A DNA stretch of 64,000 nt, taken from positions 1 through 64,000 of the forward strand of contig JAFGTT010000019.1 in assembly GCA_016933955.1 (NCBI GenBank), in the 5' to 3' direction. The notes beneath the pieces were generated by a model. The model ran no database searches and had not been told where the DNA came from. It saw only the letters and a list, made by a program, of their open reading frames with translations. Shown here piece by piece: positions 17,215 through 25,506 of this stretch. The first letter of the stretch is position 1, and every line of letters begins with the position of its first letter. The DNA is from Candidatus Zixiibacteriota bacterium (GTDB lineage Bacteria > Zixibacteria > MSB-5A5 > GN15 > PGXB01). The translations under genes and the position numbers were made by a program.

Positions 17215-18675
17215 ATGAGGCCGCGGGTCAGATTTCTGGATGACAGCCTGATCGAACGGATTATCTCCGAAGCCAGGGATATTCTCTGTCAACTGGGTGT
17301 GACCATTCACAATGATAGAGTTCTCTCATTACTGGCCGACAATGGTGCCACCGTCGATATTTCCGAACGCCTGGTCCGCTTCACCCCGGCTCTTATCGAC
17401 CGCGCCCTGGGGACGACACCGGACTCGATTACGCTCTATGATGTTCTGGGTCTCAAGGCGGTCGATATTTCCGGAGATAAGGTTCATTTCACTCCCGGCT
17501 CATCGGCTGTTTATATGCTTGACAGCGGGGCTCATGAATCGCGCTGGGCAACTTCGGCCGACTATATCAAATTCGCCAAAATAATCGGTCAACTGGAATA
17601 TCTGCATTCCCAGAGCACAGCTATGGTGCCGTCCGATGTCCATGAAAAAATCGCTGACAGTTACCGGCTGTTTTTAAGCCTGCTTTACTGCGAGAAACCG
17701 GTGGTCACCGGCACCTTCACCATCGAGTCGTTCAAATTGATGAAAAACCTGCAGGTGACCGTGCGCGGCTCGGAGAAAGAACTGGCGGCTAAACCGCTGA
17801 CCATCTTTTCGGCTTGCCCGACTTCGCCGCTCAAATGGAGTGATGTCACCTCGCAAAACCTGCTCGATTGCGCCCGGTATAAAATTCCGGTTGAATTAGT
17901 GGCTATGCCGATGGCCGGGTTTATCGCCCCGGTGACCCTGGTTGGGACCCTGGTCCAGCATACGGCCGAAACCCTGAGCGGCCTGGTTATCAGCCAGACC
18001 GCCAATCCCGGGACACCGGTTCTTTATGGCGGTTCGCCGGGAATTTTCGATATCCGCTATGAAACCACCCCGATGGGCGCCCCGGAGACCGAGATGATCG
18101 ATTGTGCCTACGGCGAGATCGGAAAATATCTTAAAATTCCGACTCAGGCTTATATCGCCTTGAGCGATGCCAAACATCTGGATGCTCAGGCCGGGTTGGA
18201 GACCTCGATGGGGGCTGTTCTGGCGGGTCTGGCGGGGATAAATCATATTTCCGGCCCCGGGATGCTCGATTTCGAGAATTGCTTCAGCCTCGAAAAACTG
18301 GTGGTGGATAATGAAATCTGCGGCATGGTTTACCGTATTCTGGCCGGGATTGAGCCAAAAGAGGATTTTCCGGCAATCCCCCGGTTTGAGGAATTATTGA
18401 AAGAACAACATTTACTGATTTCGAAACATACGCGTAAATATCTTAAAGAGGAACATTTCCAGCCGGGACCGGTTATCGAGCGGGCCAATCGCGCCCGATG
18501 GCTTAAAGAAGGTTCGCTGACCCTCGGTGAAAAGGCCCGAAAAGAAGTCGAAAAACTTGTCAATAGATATGAACCATCCCGGCTCGATAGAGATATAAAG
18601 AAAGAACTGGTTCGGTTGATGGAAGAAGAAGCCCGGCGGTATGGGTTTACAAAATTACCGCCAATAGAATTATGA
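17215..18675 (+). CDS. MttB-family (non-pyrrolysine) corrinoid methyltransferase
   Basis: A 486-residue member of the trimethylamine methyltransferase (MttB) family. These enzymes move a methyl group from a methylated amine to a cob(I)alamin protein. The frame has no internal amber codon, so it belongs to the pyrrolysine-free branch, whose characterised members (such as MtgB) act on quaternary amines such as glycine betaine, proline betaine or carnitine. Family features include 'FTPGSSAVYMLDS', 'FSACPTSPLKWSD', 'PVLYGGSPGIFD' and 'GLETSMGAVLAGLAGINHISGPGML'. It heads a four-gene operon and overlaps the next gene by 4 bp (ATGA). The partner corrinoid protein lies two genes on. The actual substrate is unknown. 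Confidence 0.92.
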   Translation: MRPRVRFLDDSLIERIISEARDILCQLGVTIHNDRVLSLLADNGATVDISERLVRFTPALIDRALGTTPDSITLYDVLGLKAVDISGDKVHFTPGSSAVYMLDSGAHESRWATSADYIKFAKIIGQLEYLHSQSTAMVPSDVHEKIADSYRLFLSLLYCEKPVVTGTFTIESFKLMKNLQVTVRGSEKELAAKPLTIFSACPTSPLKWSDVTSQNLLDCARYKIPVELVAMPMAGFIAPVTLVGTLVQHTAETLSGLVISQTANPGTPVLYGGSPGIFDIRYETTPMGAPETEMIDCAYGEIGKYLKIPTQAYIALSDAKHLDAQAGLETSMGAVLAGLAGINHISGPGMLDFENCFSLEKLVVDNEICGMVYRILAGIEPKEDFPAIPRFEELLKEQHLLISKHTRKYLKEEHFQPGPVIERANRARWLKEGSLTLGEKARKEVEKLVNRYEPSRLDRDIKKELVRLMEEEARRYGFTKLPPIEL

Positions 18676-19388
18676 GACAGATAACCAAATTCGAACCGAA
18701 CAATATAAAACCGGATCATTCCGCGGTTCTTGCGGCCCAGGGTGTCCCGAAAAACAACGGTACCTCACCCAGAATTGAAAAACTGGCTGATGATGCCATT
18801 AATATTTTTCTGGGACTTTGCGATGCCAATGCCATCATTTCGGATATCTCACCGGCCCATTTCGATCAGGTTTACCGGGGCGAGGGGAAGAATGAAAAAG
18901 AGACGCCGGTAGCCGAAATTTTCCCCCATGCCGATCATCTGGCCCTTTTCGCCATTACGGTCGGCGAGAATCTTTCCACCAGAATCGAACAGCTTTTCCG
19001 CGATAATGATTTTGCTCTGGGGGCGATGCTCGATGCGGCGGCTTCCGAGGCGACCGAACTGGCCGGGAAAATCGCCGAACGGAAATACCTTGATGACCTG
19101 ATCAACAACCGGATGACTTCGCCCAACCATGTCGCCGTGCGCTACAGCCCCGGTTACTGCGGCTGGCATATCAGCGGGCAGAAAAAATTGTTCGAATACC
19201 TCTATCCCAATGAAATCGGGATTTATCTTAATCATTCGTACCTGATGAAACCGCTCAAGTCCATCTCCGGGGTGATCCTGGTTGGCCCGCCGGATATACA
19301 TGATTTCGAAATCACCTACGATTTCTGTAATCAGTGCCGCGATATGGGTTGCCGGGAAAGAATCAGGACCATTATGGGCCGGGGCTGA
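18672..19388 (+). CDS. Stand-alone MetH activation-domain protein
   Basis: A 238-residue protein resembling the C-terminal AdoMet-binding activation domain of cobalamin-dependent methionine synthase, here as a separate polypeptide. The core is 'RYSPGYCGWHISGQKKLF' followed by 'NEIGIYLNHSYLMKPLKSISG', matching the MetH pattern R-x-x-P-G-Y and a conserved M-x-P. It probably re-activates oxidised cob(II)alamin on the corrinoid protein by reductive methylation with S-adenosylmethionine. An unusual extra is a Cys cluster near the C-terminus, 'CNQCRDMGC', absent from E. coli MetH, which might bind metal or an iron-sulfur centre. Its ATG overlaps the mttB stop and it is followed after 9 bp by the corrinoid protein gene. 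Confidence 0.88.
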   Translation: MRQITKFEPNNIKPDHSAVLAAQGVPKNNGTSPRIEKLADDAINIFLGLCDANAIISDISPAHFDQVYRGEGKNEKETPVAEIFPHADHLALFAITVGENLSTRIEQLFRDNDFALGAMLDAAASEATELAGKIAERKYLDDLINNRMTSPNHVAVRYSPGYCGWHISGQKKLFEYLYPNEIGIYLNHSYLMKPLKSISGVILVGPPDIHDFEITYDFCNQCRDMGCRERIRTIMGRG

Positions 19389-19397
19389 GGAAACCGG

Positions 19398-20036
19398 ATG
19401 GATATACTGGCGGAAATTTCGAAAAATCTTGAGAACGGCGATGATGAACAAGTCGGCCGCCTGACCCGCGAGGCGCTGGATCAGAAAATACCGGCCAAAA
19501 CCATACTCGATAACGGTCTTCTGGCCGGGATGAAGACGATCGGCGCGAAATTCAAAAATCATGAAATATTTTTGCCGGATGTCCTTCTGGCGGCCCGGGC
19601 GATGTATGCCGGGCTGGATTTGCTTAAACCGCATCTGATCGCCGATGATGTCCCCATGGTCGGACGGGTGGTGCTGGGAACCGTCCAGGGGGATCTGCAT
19701 GATATCGGGAAAAACCTGGTGGGGATCATGCTCAAGGGAGCGGGTTTCGAAATTGTCGATCTGGGGAACGATGTCCCGCCGGAGAGATTTATCAACGCCG
19801 CCCTCGAAAACGAGGCCTCGGTAATCGGCCTTTCGGCTCTCCTGACCACCACCATGCCGAATATGAAGAAAGTGGTCGATCTGGTTCGGGAGAAAGGGCT
19901 TTCGGACCGGATCAAGGTGATTATCGGCGGGGCCCCGGTGACCGAGGAATATGCCGGGGATATCGGCGCCGATGCCTATGCTTTCGACGGGGTCAATTCG
20001 GTCGACCGAATCAAACAGCTTTTAAATATAGAGTAA
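19398..20036 (+). CDS. Corrinoid (cobalamin-binding) methyltransferase subunit, MtbC/MetH-like
   Basis: A 212-residue two-domain methyl carrier. Residues 1-85 form the helical cap domain ('MDILAEISKNLENGD'). Residues 88-212 form the Rossmann-type B12 domain with the histidine-ligand motif D-x-H-x-x-G at D99, H101 and G104 ('GDLHDIGKNLV'), then 'VIGLSALLTTTM' and 'VIIGGAPVT'. H101 would replace the lower axial ligand of cobalamin. It accepts the methyl group from the MttB-like enzyme and, by neighbourhood, passes it to homocysteine through the next gene product. The stop is one base from the next ATG. Length and motif are those of a complete, active family member. Confidence 0.95.
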   Translation: MDILAEISKNLENGDDEQVGRLTREALDQKIPAKTILDNGLLAGMKTIGAKFKNHEIFLPDVLLAARAMYAGLDLLKPHLIADDVPMVGRVVLGTVQGDLHDIGKNLVGIMLKGAGFEIVDLGNDVPPERFINAALENEASVIGLSALLTTTMPNMKKVVDLVREKGLSDRIKVIIGGAPVTEEYAGDIGADAYAFDGVNSVDRIKQLLNIE

Positions 20037-20037
20037 C

Positions 20038-20934
20038 ATGACAAATTTTCTGGACCGCATCGCGCGGGGCGACATCCTGGTGGCCGACGGCGCGATGGGG
20101 ACGCAGTTGATGGAGCGCGGGGTCGATGTGACCCGGTGCCCCGAACAAATCAACCTGACTCATCCGGAGATACTCGAGGATATCGCCCGGAGATATTTTG
20201 AGGCCGGGGCGGAGATCGTGCAGGCCAATACCTTCGGTGCTTCGCCTCTCAAACTGGCCCGGTACGGTCTCGAGGATCGGACTGAGGAAATTATCGGCAA
20301 CGCCGTGGCCGCGGTCCGCCGGGCGGTCGGGGCTAAAGCTTATATCTACGGATCCTGCGGGCCATGCACCAGAATACTCAAACCCTTCGGCGATGCCGAC
20401 CCCGATGACGTTTACGGCAGTTTTGTGCGGCAGATGCGCTCTTTTGTCGAGTTCGGAGTCGATATTATCGGTATCGAAACCATGACCGATATCACCGAGG
20501 CGGTCCTGGCGGTCCGGGCGGCGCGAAGCGTTTCGGACAGCATCCCGGTTATGGCCGCCATGACTTTCGATCCCACCCCGCGCGGGTTTTTTACCATCAT
20601 GGGAGTCGATATCCGGACAGCCGTGAAGAAACTGACCGAGGCCGGGGCCGATCTGGTCGGCTCTAACTGCGGTAACGGGATCGAGCGGATGGTTGAAATC
20701 GCCGGGGAGTTTAAAAACTATACCGACCGGCCGCTGGTGATTCAGTCCAATGCCGGATTGCCGCAGATCAAAGACGGGCGGGCGGTGTACCCGGAAAGCC
20801 CGGAATTCATGGCCGACAAGGCCATCCGTCTGGTCGAGATCGGGGTGGCCGTTATCGGGGGATGTTGCGGCACGACCCCGGAACATATCGCGGCCTTATG
20901 CCGGATGGTCGATTCCCACCACCGTGTGCAATAG
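20038..20934 (+). CDS. Homocysteine S-methyltransferase (MetH N-terminal-domain type, stand-alone)
   Basis: A 298-residue TIM barrel that transfers a methyl group to homocysteine to make methionine. The zinc-binding cysteines are visible at 'GSNCGNG' (about residue 210) and 'GGCCGTTPEHI' (about 275). The N-terminus 'ILVADGAMGTQLMERG' and 'EIVQANTFGAS' match the MetH homocysteine domain. No methyltetrahydrofolate-binding, cobalamin or activation domain is attached; the latter two are encoded just upstream as separate genes. Together the operon holds every MetH function except the folate site, which is replaced by the MttB-like enzyme. Likely role: methionine from a methylated amine. BHMT-like direct transfer is an alternative. 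Confidence 0.92.
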   Translation: MTNFLDRIARGDILVADGAMGTQLMERGVDVTRCPEQINLTHPEILEDIARRYFEAGAEIVQANTFGASPLKLARYGLEDRTEEIIGNAVAAVRRAVGAKAYIYGSCGPCTRILKPFGDADPDDVYGSFVRQMRSFVEFGVDIIGIETMTDITEAVLAVRAARSVSDSIPVMAAMTFDPTPRGFFTIMGVDIRTAVKKLTEAGADLVGSNCGNGIERMVEIAGEFKNYTDRPLVIQSNAGLPQIKDGRAVYPESPEFMADKAIRLVEIGVAVIGGCCGTTPEHIAALCRMVDSHHRVQ

Positions 20935-21017
20935 TATAGTACATACATCGTACCTTTTTGTCATTCCCGCCTCTTTCCCTTCATTCCGCCTCTTACTCGT
21001 CATTCCCGAAAAAAGTC
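20935..21017. repeat. Cluster of degenerate TCATTCCCG motifs
   Basis: Three to four imperfect copies of GTCATTCCCG / TCATTCC run in tandem just before the first long repeat copy. They resemble the ends of dispersed palindromic repeats. Confidence 0.6.
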
Positions 21018-21146
21018 TGTCATTCCCGCCCCTTTTCATGTCATTCCCATGAAAATGGGAATCCAGTCTTAGTAATCCCCTCTCGAGAGGGGTGGATCCG
21101 CCGCAGGCATTCATGCCGCAGGCGGAGACGGGGTGTGTCATCCAAT
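21018..21146. repeat. Long direct repeat, copy 1 (129 bp)
   Basis: Nearly identical to 22043-22170, differing by a few bases around CCAGTCTTAGT / CCATCTTATT. It is built of nested palindromes: CATTCCCATGAAAATGGGAATC, CCCCTCTCGAGAGGGG and CGCAGGCATTCATGCCGCAGGCGG. This looks like a dispersed palindromic (REP/MITE-like) element rather than coding sequence. Confidence 0.9.
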
Positions 21147-21296
21147 CTGCCCAAGAGGATATTGATTTTAGGCTTGGCAGTATTGCGGTTTCCATCTTTC
21201 TTAATATGGAAGAAAACAAAAATATCATATTTGCGGAAAGAAATCAAAATAAAAGGATACCCATATTTTGTTTTAAAAGACCGGGAGGTTACTATT

Positions 21297-21724
21297 ATGA
21301 AAATTACCCTATTATTGTCTATATGTTTTATTATGATTGGATGTGCGCACACATCAATGATGAGTCTAACACCCGAAGAAAAAACTGTCTTGAAATGGCA
21401 AAAAGATGCCCGTTGGAATTTTCTATGCCAATTGAAGAATCTGAAAATGCATGGGGGCGTGCCCAAAGCTTTATAGGCAGGTTTAGTTCTATTAAACTGC
21501 AAACTGCAACTGATTATGTTATTCAAACATATAATCCAATTTCTGGAGACACCGATTTTGGTTATTATGTAATAAAGACCCCTTATAATGGAGAAGTCCA
21601 ATTTTCAGTCGAGTGCGTTAGCGGAAATATATTTGGAGAGAGTGATGCAAAAACAAATGCTCATTTGTTAGCCTATTATATGAAAACTGGTATTTTGTGT
21701 AATCCCAAAATGGTTGCCCAATAG
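21297..21724 (+). pseudogene. Small lipoprotein gene interrupted by a one-base frameshift
   Basis: ATG 21297 follows GGGAGG (21283-21288) and opens a lipoprotein signal peptide, 'LLSICFIMIGCAHTS', with Cys at residue 15. That frame stops at 21476. The neighbouring frame continues with coherent protein: 'CPLEFSMPIEESENAWGRA', 'DFGYYVIKTPYNGEVQF', ending 'CNPKMVAQ' at 21724. The switch point lies at or just after an A6 run at 21379-21384; one extra A would give an unbroken lipoprotein of about 141 residues. It may be a broken gene, a sequencing error in the homopolymer, or a slippage site. No family recognised. The segment is AT-rich compared with the genes on either side. Confidence 0.65.
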
Positions 21725-21887
21725 AAAAGTATTGAAAGCCCGCCCGCCCTTTAGTCGGGTTTCTTGTCTGAATTCAGTACAAGCCTCCCATTTTTACCAC
21801 CAAATTTCCCTTAATCCGTTCCCTCTCCCGATTTGTATGAAAACCCCTACATCCCAAAAGATCCGGCATAAAACCTTTTTTACTGAG

Positions 21888-22000
21888 GAAACGAACCCAT
21901 TTCATGGCCTTTTTAAAACAACGAGGCATTAAAAAGAAACCGCCGGATGAAACGAACCCATTTTTGCCGAAAACCTTTTTATGAGGAAACGAACCCATTT
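21888..22000. repeat. Three copies of a 15-bp repeat (GAAACGAACCCATTT)
   Basis: Exact copies at 21888-21902, 21949-21963 and 21986-22000, each in a slightly longer similar context (…ACCTTTTT…TGAGGAAACGAACCCATTT). They lie between the lipoprotein remnant and the second long repeat. No gene is supported in 21725-22331. Confidence 0.85.
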
Positions 22001-22042
22001 GGCGAGGGCTTCCGGGCGGGTCACGCCCTCAGATGTGGCATT

Positions 22043-22170
22043 TGTCATTCCCGCCCCTTTTCATGTCATTCCCATGAAAATGGGAATCCATCTTATTAAT
22101 CCCCTCTCGAGAGGGGTGGATCCGCCGCAGGCATTCATGCCGCAGGCGGAGACGGGGTGTGTCATCCAAT
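22043..22170. repeat. Long direct repeat, copy 2 (128 bp)
   Basis: Second copy of the 21018-21146 element, same orientation, about 1.0 kb away. It has the same three nested palindromes. The pair flanks the AT-rich segment with the broken lipoprotein gene. Confidence 0.9.
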
Positions 22171-22331
22171 CCGCTTTACATACCCCTAAAATCCCCTGCT
22201 CATACGCGTCAGACGCTTTCGTCTGCCCCTGTGTCACGGATAAACAACGGCCCAAAAAGCGGAGTTGACAAAACGGGGGAAATTCTTTTCATTACCGGCC
22301 AAATATTAAGCGAGTACACCGGAGAAAAGGA

Positions 22332-24185
22332 TTGAAAATCGACAGTATCGCCATTCTCGATTGCGGCGGCCAGTATACCAAGGTGATTGACCGCCGGGTT
22401 CGGCAGTTATCGGTCAGATCCGAGGTTTACCCCCTTGATATCTCCCCGGAAACGATCAAAGGCTATGACGGGATAATTCTGTCCGGCGGACCGAAATCGG
22501 TCTGGGATGGCGGGCTCGATTATGATGCGGGAATACTCGAGATGAGCCTTCCGGTCCTGGGAATTTGCTACGGGATGCATCTGCTGAATAAACATTTCGG
22601 GGGAATTGTCTCGCCGGGGGTCCGTCATGAGTACGGCGAAACCGAAATCGAGATCGAACCCGGGTGTCCTCTGTTTGACGATCTGGCGAAAGACCAGCGG
22701 GTGCTGATGAGTCATGGCGATTCGGTCGAAGTCCTGGCCCCGGGTTTCAAACAGGCGGCCCATTCGGATAAAGTCTGCGCCGCGCTTTATGACGAAAAAC
22801 GGAAATTGTACGGGGTGCAGTTCCATCCCGAGGTGGACTTGACGGTCAACGGCATGAAAATGCTCGCCAATTTTGTACATAAGATTTGCGGCCTGGAAGG
22901 CAACTACATCCTCGAGGACCGGATCGAAACAGCCATTGCCAAAATCAGGCAACAGGTGGGCGATGGAAAAGTGCTGGTGCTGGTCAGCGGGGGAGTCGAT
23001 TCGGCCGTGAGCGCCGCCCTTCTGGCCAAAGCGCTCGATGAGGACCAGATTTATGCAATCCATGTCGATCACGGTTTGATGCGCAAAAACGAAAGCGATT
23101 TGATCTGCCGGCAGTTGGAACGGATGGGCTTGAAACATCTGATCCGCGAAAACGCCGAAAAGAAATTCTTCAATTCGATAGTCAAAGTAAACGGTCACGA
23201 AATCGGCCCGCTGGTGAAAACAACCGACCCGGAAGAAAAACGGAATATTATCGGCGAGGTTTTTGTCGAGGTTATCAGGGAAGTTTCCGACCGCCTGGGT
23301 CTTGACCCGGAAACCACCTTCTGGGCGCAGGGAACCCTGCGGCCCGATTTAATCGAGAGCGGCAATCCCGATGTCAGCAAAACGGCTCATAAAATCAAGA
23401 CTCATCACAACGATGTCGAGATGATCCGGCAGGCCCGGGCTCGCGGGATGGTGATCGAGACTAACTGGGACTGGCATAAGGACGAGGTTCGGCAGGTAGC
23501 CCGGCGGATGGGAATCGATGAGAGTATCGCCTCACGTCAGCCGTTTCCCGGGCCGGGACTGGCGATCCGCCTGATCTGCAACCGGGCCGGCGGAGAGGTT
23601 GCGCCCGGGGTAATCGAGCAGTTCAAGCAGGTGATGGCCAATATCGGAGGCGAATACAAGGGGGCGGTGTTGCCGGTGCGGAGTGTCGGGGTGCAGGGAG
23701 ATGTCCGCAGTTATCGGCACCTGTCGCTGATCTGGGGCAAGGGACTCGATTTCGACTGGCCGCAGATTTATAAAATCGGGACCAGCCTGCCAAACCGGGT
23801 CGAGGGTGTCAACCGGGTGGCCTATATCCTGAATAAAACCGGGATCGAACGACCGATTACGACTCATGAAATGTATCTCAACCGTGAGACGGTGGATTTA
23901 CTCCGGGAGCTCGATCATGTGGTGACCGGCAAACTCAATAAGCCGCCGATGAGCCAGGTGCTGGCGGTGCTGGTTCCGATCGGGATCGATCGGAAGTACT
24001 CCGTGGCGATCCGGACCTTTATCACCAATGATTATATGACCGGCCGTCCGGCTGTTATCGGCGAGGATGTGATACGGGAAGATATCGCCGATCTGACCGC
24101 TGAAATCGAAAACAAGTTCCGTGAAATCGACCTGGTGCTCTACGATGTCACCAGTAAACCACCCGCCACGGTCGAGTGGGAATAG
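22332..24185 (+). CDS. guaA: GMP synthase (glutamine-hydrolysing), eukaryote-like long form
   Basis: Converts XMP to GMP using ATP and glutamine. Domain order: class I glutamine amidotransferase (about 1-190, nucleophile C79 in 'VLGICYGMH', later 'VQFHPEVD'), then the ATP pyrophosphatase (PP-loop 'LVSGGVDSAV'), then the dimerisation domain. At 617 residues it is about 90 longer than E. coli GuaA. The extra length lies in the C-terminal domain ('LPVRSVGVQGDVRSYRHLS' through 'IRTFITNDYMTG') and, with 'KTHHNDVEMIRQ' and 'HKDEVR', resembles the human enzyme more than E. coli. The start is TTG 22332 with GGAGAAAAGGA upstream. It appears monocistronic. Confidence 0.95.
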   Translation: MKIDSIAILDCGGQYTKVIDRRVRQLSVRSEVYPLDISPETIKGYDGIILSGGPKSVWDGGLDYDAGILEMSLPVLGICYGMHLLNKHFGGIVSPGVRHEYGETEIEIEPGCPLFDDLAKDQRVLMSHGDSVEVLAPGFKQAAHSDKVCAALYDEKRKLYGVQFHPEVDLTVNGMKMLANFVHKICGLEGNYILEDRIETAIAKIRQQVGDGKVLVLVSGGVDSAVSAALLAKALDEDQIYAIHVDHGLMRKNESDLICRQLERMGLKHLIRENAEKKFFNSIVKVNGHEIGPLVKTTDPEEKRNIIGEVFVEVIREVSDRLGLDPETTFWAQGTLRPDLIESGNPDVSKTAHKIKTHHNDVEMIRQARARGMVIETNWDWHKDEVRQVARRMGIDESIASRQPFPGPGLAIRLICNRAGGEVAPGVIEQFKQVMANIGGEYKGAVLPVRSVGVQGDVRSYRHLSLIWGKGLDFDWPQIYKIGTSLPNRVEGVNRVAYILNKTGIERPITTHEMYLNRETVDLLRELDHVVTGKLNKPPMSQVLAVLVPIGIDRKYSVAIRTFITNDYMTGRPAVIGEDVIREDIADLTAEIENKFREIDLVLYDVTSKPPATVEWE

Positions 24186-24204
24186 CCGTTTGGCGGTATC
24201 AATC

Positions 24205-25413
24205 TTATCCGAACAACAGAGCCAGAATTATAACCGCCGCGATTATTATGGCGGTCGGCAGTACCATCCTCTTGATCATTTCCCTGATGGAGACATGGAA
24301 ATATTCACAGGTAACCACCAGGCAGGGATGGACCGGGGAAATGATATATCCGAAATAGATGGCGATATAGATCAGGGCGAATATAAACGGCGTTATCTGG
24401 CTTTGGGCGCCGAGATAAATCGGCAGGACAATCGAGGCCGGGAGCTGCACCCGTCCGGTGAGAAGACCCAGTAAAAAACCGGCGATAATGGCCAGCATGA
24501 GAGGCGGCAGGGGGAGTTCGGCGATAACCGTGGAGGTGTCTGACGCCTGAAAAATATGCAGATATAAAAACATGCCCAGAATAATCAGGGCGAAATTCCA
24601 CGGTTTCATGCGTCTGGTAAGGTCCTTTAAGTCCAGCTTTTTCCGGCTGAGGGCGATTGACAGGGTAAAACCGGTGACGACACCGATCAGGGTGGCCAGC
24701 GATCCCATCCCAAGAGCCTTCTTCAGGATGAAATCAAGCACCGGGGCTGAAAGGATTATTAAAAGAGGCACCGACAGAGCTTTCAGGGAGAATTGACCGG
24801 TGTAAGTCAGACGGCCGTTGATATGTCGCAGAAAAAAGAGGTGGCCGAGAATATAGGCGAACACGGCGCCGGGCAGGATATAGAGAATAGCGCGATAGAC
24901 ATCGAGATCGCATATCTCGGCCGCGACAATCAGGGCCGGGGCCAGCGGGTAAATCAGGATGAAAATATGCCGGAACCAATTGTTGATGACGGCATTAAGC
25001 TCACCGGGAATATCCTGACCGGCTTTTTCCAGAATCGGAGCCGAGAGAAGCGCTCCTCCGGGCATCGGCAGAAGACCCATCAGGGCGGCAGAGGTAGCCA
25101 GCAGGTATTTGCGGCTGATTCTGAGGTTTTCGACCAGGTTATCGATCTGGCCGCTTTCTTTGAGAGTCCCGCCGATCATGGGGATAATCCCCATCGCCAG
25201 GGTGAGGAGAATGATGGACGGATCGGTGATGGTGAAGATGATACGGTCGAGCAGGCGGGCCGGAGAGAGAGTCATCAAGCCCAGGATAAGGGAGCCGGAG
25301 ACAAGGCCGAGGGAGAGATTTTTCCGGGAAATAATTAGGATACCGGAAAGCGAGATCAGAAAAGCAAGCCAGAGCATAAGGAGAATAGTAGCCCGAACCG
25401 GTAATATTGTCAA
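24205..25413 (-). CDS. DUF401-family integral membrane protein (putative transporter)
   Basis: A 402-residue membrane protein with about 10-12 hydrophobic segments. The core 'LMGLLPMPGGALLSAPIL' followed by 'NAVINNWFRHIFILIYPLAPAL' is the signature of DUF401 (PF04165), an uncharacterised family related to secondary transporters. The C-terminal part has 'GYIISPVHPCLVVTCEYF', also family-typical. It is convergent with guaA (stops 20 bp apart) and starts about 90 bp beyond the end of the secreted-protein operon. The transported substrate is unknown. Confidence 0.82.
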   Translation of the reverse strand: MTILPVRATILLMLWLAFLISLSGILIISRKNLSLGLVSGSLILGLMTLSPARLLDRIIFTITDPSIILLTLAMGIIPMIGGTLKESGQIDNLVENLRISRKYLLATSAALMGLLPMPGGALLSAPILEKAGQDIPGELNAVINNWFRHIFILIYPLAPALIVAAEICDLDVYRAILYILPGAVFAYILGHLFFLRHINGRLTYTGQFSLKALSVPLLIILSAPVLDFILKKALGMGSLATLIGVVTGFTLSIALSRKKLDLKDLTRRMKPWNFALIILGMFLYLHIFQASDTSTVIAELPLPPLMLAIIAGFLLGLLTGRVQLPASIVLPIYLGAQSQITPFIFALIYIAIYFGYIISPVHPCLVVTCEYFHVSIREMIKRMVLPTAIIIAAVIILALLFG

Positions 25414-25448
25414 GGGGAAGGGCTGAAGATATTTGCTGGATAAACGGA

Positions 25449-25476
25449 ACCGGCCGTCCGTTAACGGACGGCCGGT
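25449..25476 (-). terminator. Hairpin after the secreted-protein operon
   Basis: A perfect 12-bp inverted repeat ACCGGCCGTCCG / CGGACGGCCGGT with a TTAA loop, 31 bp beyond the stop of the 25507-26703 gene. The downstream U tract on the minus strand is poor, so it may be a weak terminator or a transcript-stabilising structure. Confidence 0.65.
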
Positions 25477-25506
25477 GGGATCATAGGCTTGCTCGAATCC
25501 CTGTTA

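Noticed and set aside
21379-21385. Programmed -1 ribosomal frameshift site
   Set aside because: AAAAAAC is present, but its codon phase does not match the canonical X-XXY-YYZ reading in the upstream frame; a lost base or slippage is simpler.
21888-22000. CRISPR-like array
   Set aside because: Only three 15-bp units, unequal spacers (46 and 22 bp) and no cas genes.
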